Shown: in pieces, positions 59,544 to 64,000 of the stretch
Layout: every line of letters begins with the position of its first letter
How positions within the stretch are numbered: the first letter of the stretch is position 1
Origin: Aquabacterium humicola
GTDB lineage: Bacteria > Pseudomonadota > Gammaproteobacteria > Burkholderiales > Burkholderiaceae_C
DNA: 64,000 nt
NCBI RefSeq assembly: GCF_030167915.1
Contig: NZ_JARGNB010000002.1
Coordinates: forward strand, 806,001 to 870,000
Reading direction: 5' to 3'
Notes under the pieces: model-generated
What the model was told of the DNA's origin: nothing
The model's input: the letters and a program-made list of their open reading frames with translations, nothing else
Databases searched by the model: none
Position numbers and translations under genes: made by a program

Positions 59544-59813
59544 TCAGCCGACCATCGAAGGAATCGACTGCAGCGTGCGCTGGATGTAGTCCACCAGCAT
59601 CGTGATCATCCACGGCCCGGCGATCGCCAGCACGGCGACGGCGGCGAGCACCTTCGGCACGAAGCTCAGCGTCTGCTCGTTGATCTGCGTCGCGGCCTGG
59701 AAGATGCTGACCACGAGGCCGACCACCAGCACCGACAGCAGCACCGGCGCCGAGATCATCAGCAGCATGTACAGGCCCTGCTGGCCGAGCGTGAAGACGT
59801 GGGACGAGTCCAT
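59544..59813 (-). CDS. fliQ: Flagellar export apparatus protein FliQ
   Basis: 89 residues, the standard length, with two membrane helices (residues about 15-38 and 52-75). The conserved loop is SIFQAATQINEQTLSFVPK. Part of the FliPQR export gate. It lies 7 bp after fliP and 25 bp before fliR. Confidence 0.97.
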   Translation of the reverse strand: MDSSHVFTLGQQGLYMLLMISAPVLLSVLVVGLVVSIFQAATQINEQTLSFVPKVLAAVAVLAIAGPWMITMLVDYIQRTLQSIPSMVG

Positions 59814-59820
59814 GTTCTAC

Positions 59821-60609
59821 CTAAGTCGCGAAGGAGGCGGCCAACGAGCCGAGGAGGAGGTTCCAGCCGTCGGCCAGCACGAAGAGCATCAGCTTGAACG
59901 GCAGCGCGACCAGCACCGGGCTCAACATCATCATGCCCAGGCTCATCAGCACGCTGGCCACGATCATGTCGATGATCAGGAACGGGATGAAGATGAGGAA
60001 GCCGATCTGGAAGGCGCTTTTCAGCTCGCTGGTCACGAAGGCCGGCACCAGCACCGAGAACGGCATCTGCTCGCCCTTGACCGCCGGGTCCACCTTGGCC
60101 AGCTTGGCGAAGAGCTGCATGTCGCTCTGGCGCGTCTGCTTCAGCATGAACTCGCGCATCGGCAGCTCGCCGCGCTTCAGGGCTTCGCTGAAGTCGATCT
60201 GCTGCGCCTGGTAGGGGGCCCAGGCCTGGGTGTAGACCTTGTCGATCGTCGGCGACATCACGAAGAAGGTCAGGAACAGGCTCATGCCGACGATCACCTG
60301 GTTCGGCGGCGCGGCCTGCGTGCCCAGCGCCTGGCGCAGCAGCGACAGCACGATCACGATGCGGGTGAAGCCGGTCATCAGCAGCAGCACCGCGGGCAGG
60401 AAGGACAGCGCGGTGAAGAACAGCAGCGTCTGGATCGGCACCGAGTAGCTGGTGCCGCCGGCGCCCTGGCCGATCAGCAGCGGCAGGTTGGCGCCGCCGG
60501 TGGCCTGCTGCGCTAAAGCCGCTGCAGGCAGTGCCGAAATCACCGATACGGCCAGGCATTGGCCGATGCGGCGAGCGACGCGCGAAAAGAAGATCGATTC
60601 AGTGCGCAC
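59821..60609 (-). CDS. fliP: Flagellar export apparatus protein FliP
   Basis: 262 residues from a GTG at 60609 that overlaps the end of fliO by 11 bp. No ATG lies before the conserved core. A signal-like hydrophobic segment (residues about 10-32) precedes [57 protein letters not shown] and the late [21 protein letters not shown] are hallmarks. FliP forms the core ring of the export gate. Confidence 0.96.
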   Translation of the reverse strand: MRTESIFFSRVARRIGQCLAVSVISALPAAALAQQATGGANLPLLIGQGAGGTSYSVPIQTLLFFTALSFLPAVLLLMTGFTRIVIVLSLLRQALGTQAAPPNQVIVGMSLFLTFFVMSPTIDKVYTQAWAPYQAQQIDFSEALKRGELPMREFMLKQTRQSDMQLFAKLAKVDPAVKGEQMPFSVLVPAFVTSELKSAFQIGFLIFIPFLIIDMIVASVLMSLGMMMLSPVLVALPFKLMLFVLADGWNLLLGSLAASFAT

Positions 60610-60970
60610 CGTCGTCCCCCTTGGGAGCGGCGGGAGCGGCGGGAGCGGCGCCACGCGCACGCGACAGCAGCTGCGCGAACGGCAGCGCGGCCTGGCCGGC
60701 GGCGGGCAGCTCGGCCTGCGGCGCCATCGTGTGCAGCGCATTGATGCCGCCGGGCGTCACGCCCAGCACCAGCCAGCGGCGCTCGTCGCCCGAGCCGACC
60801 TCGACGGTCAGCAGCTTCTGGTTCGGCCCCAGCGGCAGCGCCGCCACGAGCTTCATCGGCCCCTGCGACGCGGCGGCGCCGATCGGCGTGCGCTTGAGCA
60901 GCCACAGCGCGACGGGAATCAGCACCAGCACCGCGACGAAGGCGGCGACCGGCCCGAGAACGGAGTTCAT
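60599..60970 (-). CDS. fliO: Flagellar biosynthesis protein FliO
   Basis: 123 residues. One N-terminal membrane helix (about 5-25) ending in WLLKR, then the small cytoplasmic domain [19 protein letters not shown] and [17 protein letters not shown] typical of FliO, with an Ala/Pro-rich tail. It assists FliP assembly. It lies between fliN (19 bp) and fliP (11-bp overlap), the conserved order. The family is weakly conserved, and context makes the call firm. Confidence 0.93.
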   Translation of the reverse strand: MNSVLGPVAAFVAVLVLIPVALWLLKRTPIGAAASQGPMKLVAALPLGPNQKLLTVEVGSGDERRWLVLGVTPGGINALHTMAPQAELPAAGQAALPFAQLLSRARGAAPAAPAAPKGDDGAH

Positions 60971-60989
60971 TCGGCGGCGTTCCTTGGCG

Positions 60990-61421
60990 TCAGGCGCGCG
61001 ACAGGCGGCGCATGCGTTCGCTCGGGGTGACGATGTCCGTCAGCCGGATGCCGAACTTGTCGTTGACGACCACCACCTCGCCCTGCGCGATCAGGTAGCC
61101 GTTGACCAGCACGTCCATCGGCTCGCCGGCCAGCGCCTCGAGCTCGACGACCGAGCCCTGCGCGAGCTGCAGGATGTGCTTGATGGGGATCTTGGTGCGG
61201 CCGAGCTCCACGGTCAGCTGGACGGGGATGTCCAGGATCATGTTGAGGTCGTTGCCGGCGGCATTCGGCGCCACGCCGGTCGGCGCGAAGTTCGCGAACG
61301 AAGCGGCCGCGACGCTCTCGACCGCCGTCGACATCCCGCTGTCCGCGGGCTTGGCCTCGGCCAGCGCGGCCGCCCACTCGGCGGCCATGCGGTCCTCTTC
61401 GGACATCTGCGGTTCACTCAT
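60990..61421 (-). CDS. fliN: Flagellar motor switch protein FliN
   Basis: 143 residues. Variable N-terminal 55 residues, then the SpoA domain: LNMILDIPVQLTVELGRTKI, ILQLAQGSVVELEALAGEPM, VNGYLIAQGEVVVVNDKFGI. It forms the C-ring base with FliM and binds CheY-P and export components. It overlaps the fliM stop by 8 bp. Confidence 0.97.
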   Translation of the reverse strand: MSEPQMSEEDRMAAEWAAALAEAKPADSGMSTAVESVAAASFANFAPTGVAPNAAGNDLNMILDIPVQLTVELGRTKIPIKHILQLAQGSVVELEALAGEPMDVLVNGYLIAQGEVVVVNDKFGIRLTDIVTPSERMRRLSRA

Positions 61422-62415
61422 TGCTCTCTCCGAGCCAGCCCGCGGGGGTGCTGGTCAACAGTTTGTCGATCTTGATGGCGTAGCGGCCGTTGGAGGTGCC
61501 GTAGTGGCAGTCGAAGACGGGCACGCCGTCCACCTTGGCCTGGATCATCGGATTCAGGTCCAGCTCGATGAAGTCGCCGGGCTTGAACGCGAGCAGCTGC
61601 TCGACCGTCGCGGAGGCGTGCGCGAGCTCCGCGACCAGCTTGACGTCGGCGGACTGGATCTGCTGCTTCAGCAGCTTGACCCAGCGCCGGTCGGGCTCGC
61701 TCGAGTCGCCCTGCATCGTGCTGTACAGCACGTCGCGGATCGGCTCGAGCGTCGAGTAGGGAATGCAGAAGTGCACCGTGCCGGTGGTCTCGCCGATCTC
61801 CAGCGTGAAGCTGGTGGCGACGACGATCTCGGAGGGCGTCGCGATGTTCGCGAACTGCGGCTGCATCTCCGAGCGCTGGTACTCCATCTCCACCGGGTAG
61901 ATGCCCGACCAGGCCTTCTTGTACTCGGCGATGATGGTCTCGACCAGGCGCAGGATCACGCGCTGCTCGGTGGGCGAGAAGTCGCGGCCCTCGATGCGTG
62001 TGTGGAACTTGCCGGCGCCGCCGAACAGCGCGTCGATCACCGCGAAGACCAGCGTCGGGTCGCAGACGATCAGGCCCGAGCCGCGCAGCGGGCGCACCGA
62101 GACGATGTTGAAGTTCGTCGGCACGACGATCTCGCGCAGGAAGGCGCTGTACTTCTGCACCTTGATGCCGCCGATCGCGACCTCGGGGCTCTTGCGGATG
62201 AGATTGAACAAGCCGATGCGGATGTTCCGCGCGAACCGCTCGTTGATGATCTCCATCGTGGGCATGCGCCCACGAACGATGCGTTCCTGGCTGGCGAGGT
62301 CGTAGTCGCGTATGCCGCCGGTGGGCGTGTCTTCCTGCTCGAGCTTCTGGCTCTCGCCGGTGATGCCTTGCAGCAGCGCATCGACTTCGTCTTGCGACAG
62401 GATCTGCTGATTCAT
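61414..62415 (-). CDS. fliM: Flagellar motor switch protein FliM
   Basis: 333 residues. The N-terminal CheY-P binding peptide ILSQDEVDALLQGI is intact. The middle domain has PLRGSGLIVCDPTLVFAVID and RDFSPTEQRVILRLV, and the C-terminal SpoA-like domain ends with VPVFDCHYGTSNGRYAIKI. It is the CheY-P receptor of the switch, linking the che cluster to motor reversal. It lies 42 bp after fliL and overlaps fliN. Confidence 0.98.
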   Translation of the reverse strand: MNQQILSQDEVDALLQGITGESQKLEQEDTPTGGIRDYDLASQERIVRGRMPTMEIINERFARNIRIGLFNLIRKSPEVAIGGIKVQKYSAFLREIVVPTNFNIVSVRPLRGSGLIVCDPTLVFAVIDALFGGAGKFHTRIEGRDFSPTEQRVILRLVETIIAEYKKAWSGIYPVEMEYQRSEMQPQFANIATPSEIVVATSFTLEIGETTGTVHFCIPYSTLEPIRDVLYSTMQGDSSEPDRRWVKLLKQQIQSADVKLVAELAHASATVEQLLAFKPGDFIELDLNPMIQAKVDGVPVFDCHYGTSNGRYAIKIDKLLTSTPAGWLGESNE

Positions 62416-62457
62416 GCGCTCGGCTCGAACGAAGGAGTGGGCCGCGTCACTGCGGAG

Positions 62458-63066
62458 TTATTGAATGATGATGTTGCTGAACTGCACGGCCTTGACCGGG
62501 TAGTCCACCGGCGCCTTCTTCTTCTTTTTCTTCGTGCCGGCGGCCGGCGGATCCTCGTCGTCCAGCTGCAGCGTGATGCCCAGCGGGCGCATGGCCTCGC
62601 GGCGGATCTCCTGCGCCAGGCGCAGCTTGCCTTCTCGGGTCAGCAGCTCGCCGGCGGTCTTGTGCGCCAGCAGCATCAGGATGTTGTTGCGGATCGCCGG
62701 CATGTAGAGCTTGAGCTCCTCGCCGACCTTGGCGTCCTCGATCTGCAGCGTCACGCCGATCTGCGCATAGCGCTCGGCATCGCGGTCGGCGAGGTTGACG
62801 GTGAAGGGGTCCAGCGGCACGAAGATCGGCGGCACGCGCTTCTCCTCGACCTTCTCCTCTTCGAGCTTGGCCTTCGCGACGGCCTTGCCGTCGGTCTCCT
62901 CGGCCTCCGCTTCCGCAGCGGCGCGCGACTTCTTCAGCAGGAACAGCCCGGTGCCGCCGCCGGCCAGCACCAGCAGCAGCGCGGCGGCGACGATGATGAT
63001 CAGCTTCTTCTTGCCGGCGGCCTTCGGCGGGGTGGCATCGGCGACATCGGCGGTGGCGGTGGACAT
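62458..63066 (-). CDS. fliL: Flagellar basal-body protein FliL
   Basis: 202 residues. Lys-rich cytoplasmic N-terminus, one membrane helix (about 22-44), a charged coiled linker (about 50-80), then the periplasmic FliL domain (FVPLDPFTVNLADRDAERYAQIGVTLQI to VDYPVKAVQFSNIIIQ). It contains an unusual poly-Lys loop (GTKKKKKKAP) near the C-terminus. It supports stator function around the motor. First gene after fliK, with a 185-bp gap. Confidence 0.95.
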   Translation of the reverse strand: MSTATADVADATPPKAAGKKKLIIIVAAALLLVLAGGGTGLFLLKKSRAAAEAEAEETDGKAVAKAKLEEEKVEEKRVPPIFVPLDPFTVNLADRDAERYAQIGVTLQIEDAKVGEELKLYMPAIRNNILMLLAHKTAGELLTREGKLRLAQEIRREAMRPLGITLQLDDEDPPAAGTKKKKKKAPVDYPVKAVQFSNIIIQ

Positions 63067-63157
63067 GCAAGCTCCGGCAGATCAGACCCATCACGGGTGT
63101 TGCCGGCCATTGTTCGGCCGCGGGGGGATCGGCGAAGTCGCGAATAGCGGGGGAAAG

Positions 63158-63176
63158 CGGCCGCGATTTGCGGCCG
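63158..63176 (-). terminator. Hairpin downstream of fliK
   Basis: CGGCCGC and GCGGCCG pair around a 5-nt loop in the fliK-fliL gap, followed on the minus strand by CTTTCCCCC. A weak terminator or processing site. No sigma-54 or FliA promoter for fliL was found in the gap. Confidence 0.45.
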
Positions 63177-63251
63177 GGGACGGCTTGACGCGGTGAACGA
63201 CCGGGTGCCCGCCGGGCCGCTGCGGCCGGCAGGCGCCCCGACGCCGGGGGG

Positions 63252-64000
63252 TCAGGCGACCAGGTCGACCAGCCCGCGGCGCGGCGCGGCGCTGACGGTG
63301 CTCACGCCGGCAGGGCCGGCCGAAGCGTCGTCGTCGCGCCCGCGCGGGCCGCTGCCGCGGCGGTGGCCGTCGTCGCCGTGGCGGCCCGGCGACGATTGCT
63401 GCTGCGGCTGCTGGAACACGCCGCCGCCGGCCAGCGTCATGCCGGCATCGCGCAGCGAGCCGGCCAGGGTCGGCAGCGAGGATTCGATGGCCTGGCGCGT
63501 CGAGGCCACCTCGGCATGGAAATCGACCCGCGCGGCGTTGCCGTCCAGCGAGATCTGCACCAGCACCGGCCCCAGGTCGAGCGGGTTGAGCTCGATGCGC
63601 GCCTGCTGCACGCCCTCCTTGGCCATCAGCGAGATCTGCGCGCCCATCGCCGGCGCGAACTCGGGGCTTTGCGGCGAGGTGGGCAGGGTGTAGGTCGGCG
63701 CGTCGGCGAAGCTCGGCGCGGGGCTGGCCGGAGTGGCCGGCGCGGGCGCGAGCAGCGATTGCAGCTGGTCTGCGAAGCGCGGCAGCGCGGCGGGCGATGC
63801 GGCGGGCGCCGGGCCGGCGGCCGGCGTGGAAGCGGCCGCGGCGAAGCGGTCGCTGCCGCCGGCGCCGTCGCGGCCGTCCTGCGCAGCGCCACGGCCGGCC
63901 AGGGGTGCGACGTCGCCCGGGTTGCGGCCGGTGGCGTCGGCGGTAAAGCGTTCGGTGGCGGCATCCGTGCGCGATGCGCGGGACGGGCCGCGCGTCGCGG
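63252..64000 (-). CDS. fliK: Flagellar hook-length control protein FliK, 5' end beyond the window
   Basis: The frame is open from the right edge to the stop at 63252, so at least 249 C-terminal residues are present and the start is missing. The C-terminal Flg_hook domain is clear: GAQISLMAKEGVQQARIELNPLDLGPVLVQISLDGNAARVDFHA, followed by a disordered Gln/Gly/Arg/Asp-rich tail. The upstream part is Ala/Pro-rich as usual. FliK measures hook length and switches export specificity at FlhB. The order fliK-fliL-fliM fits. Confidence 0.9.
   Translation of the reverse strand, partial: ATRGPSRASRTDAATERFTADATGRNPGDVAPLAGRGAAQDGRDGAGGSDRFAAAASTPAAGPAPAASPAALPRFADQLQSLLAPAPATPASPAPSFADAPTYTLPTSPQSPEFAPAMGAQISLMAKEGVQQARIELNPLDLGPVLVQISLDGNAARVDFHAEVASTRQAIESSLPTLAGSLRDAGMTLAGGGVFQQPQQQSSPGRHGDDGHRRGSGPRGRDDDASAGPAGVSTVSAAPRRGLVDLVA

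Noticed and set aside
63067-63251. Sigma-54 or FliA promoter upstream of fliL
   Set aside because: No GG/GC at -24/-12 spacing and no TCAA with GCCGAT spacing could be found on the minus strand.

Overview
The window is a GC-rich, gene-dense bacterial chromosome segment with no phage, insertion sequence, tRNA or rRNA gene that I can see. Gene content points to a betaproteobacterium of the order Burkholderiales, probably near the Rubrivivax/Leptothrix/Methylibium group. The supporting features are a Bug-type tripartite tricarboxylate transporter, an H-NS family protein with the short C-terminal DNA-binding motif, fused-type ArgA, an SDR-type threonine dehydrogenase beside kbl, a tandem glycine riboswitch upstream of gcvT, and a long Ala/Lys/Pro-rich N-terminus on RpoD. 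The taxonomic placement is inference from gene content, not a search.

Layout. 1-2651 (+): tctC (5' truncated), tctB, tctA. 2661-5087 (-): FHA-containing class III nucleotide cyclase, single-domain response regulator and hemH, tightly packed. 5218-5449: a 100-bp unit repeated in tandem that carries the last codons of rpoD. 5418-9884 (-): dnaG then rpoD, with a near-consensus sigma-70 promoter between them. 9926-15222 (-): membrane GGDEF-EAL protein, H-NS-like protein, YggX and ArgA. 15287-18150: XRE-cupin regulator diverging from kbl-tdh (threonine to glycine). 18158-20261 (-): metY-type enzyme and an alpha/beta hydrolase. 20363-26706 (+): CBS protein, aroC, and an RND efflux pair ending at a clear intrinsic terminator. 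26777-28318 (-): MCP with a C-terminal Cache-like domain. 28469-36167 (-): glycine riboswitch, gcvT, gcvH, gcvP, a Baeyer-Villiger-type flavin monooxygenase and sdaA. 36259-42025 (+): CoA-binding protein, second metY-type enzyme, AraC regulator, small exported protein, acyl-CoA synthetase and an ECHDC3-like crotonase. 42041-45151 (-): exported protein of unknown function and an MltB-type lytic transglycosylase. 45224-53860 (-): chemotaxis cluster (cheZ-like, cheY, cheA, mcp, mcp, cheW, mcp). 54042-55866 (+): REC-histidine kinase and LuxR-type response regulator. 55926-64000 (-): flagellar genes fliK (partial), fliL, M, N, O, P, Q, R, then an HDOD protein and a GGDEF-EAL protein.

How the genes work together. 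Two themes stand out. First, amino-acid flow: threonine to glycine (kbl/tdh), glycine cleavage (gcvTHP) and serine to pyruvate (sdaA), with the last two apparently in one glycine-riboswitch operon that also carries a flavin monooxygenase. Second, motility: the fli genes encode the switch and export gate, the che genes the signalling array. FliA (sigma-28)-like promoters (TCAA-N15/16-GCCGATNN) can be read upstream of cheZ, cheW, the orphan MCP and the GGDEF-EAL gene, which ties c-di-GMP turnover to the motility regulon.

No obviously new defence or mobile system was found. The most unusual structure is the perfect 100-bp tandem repeat that regenerates the 3' end and stop codon of rpoD, reminiscent of att-site duplication around a tiny non-coding insert.
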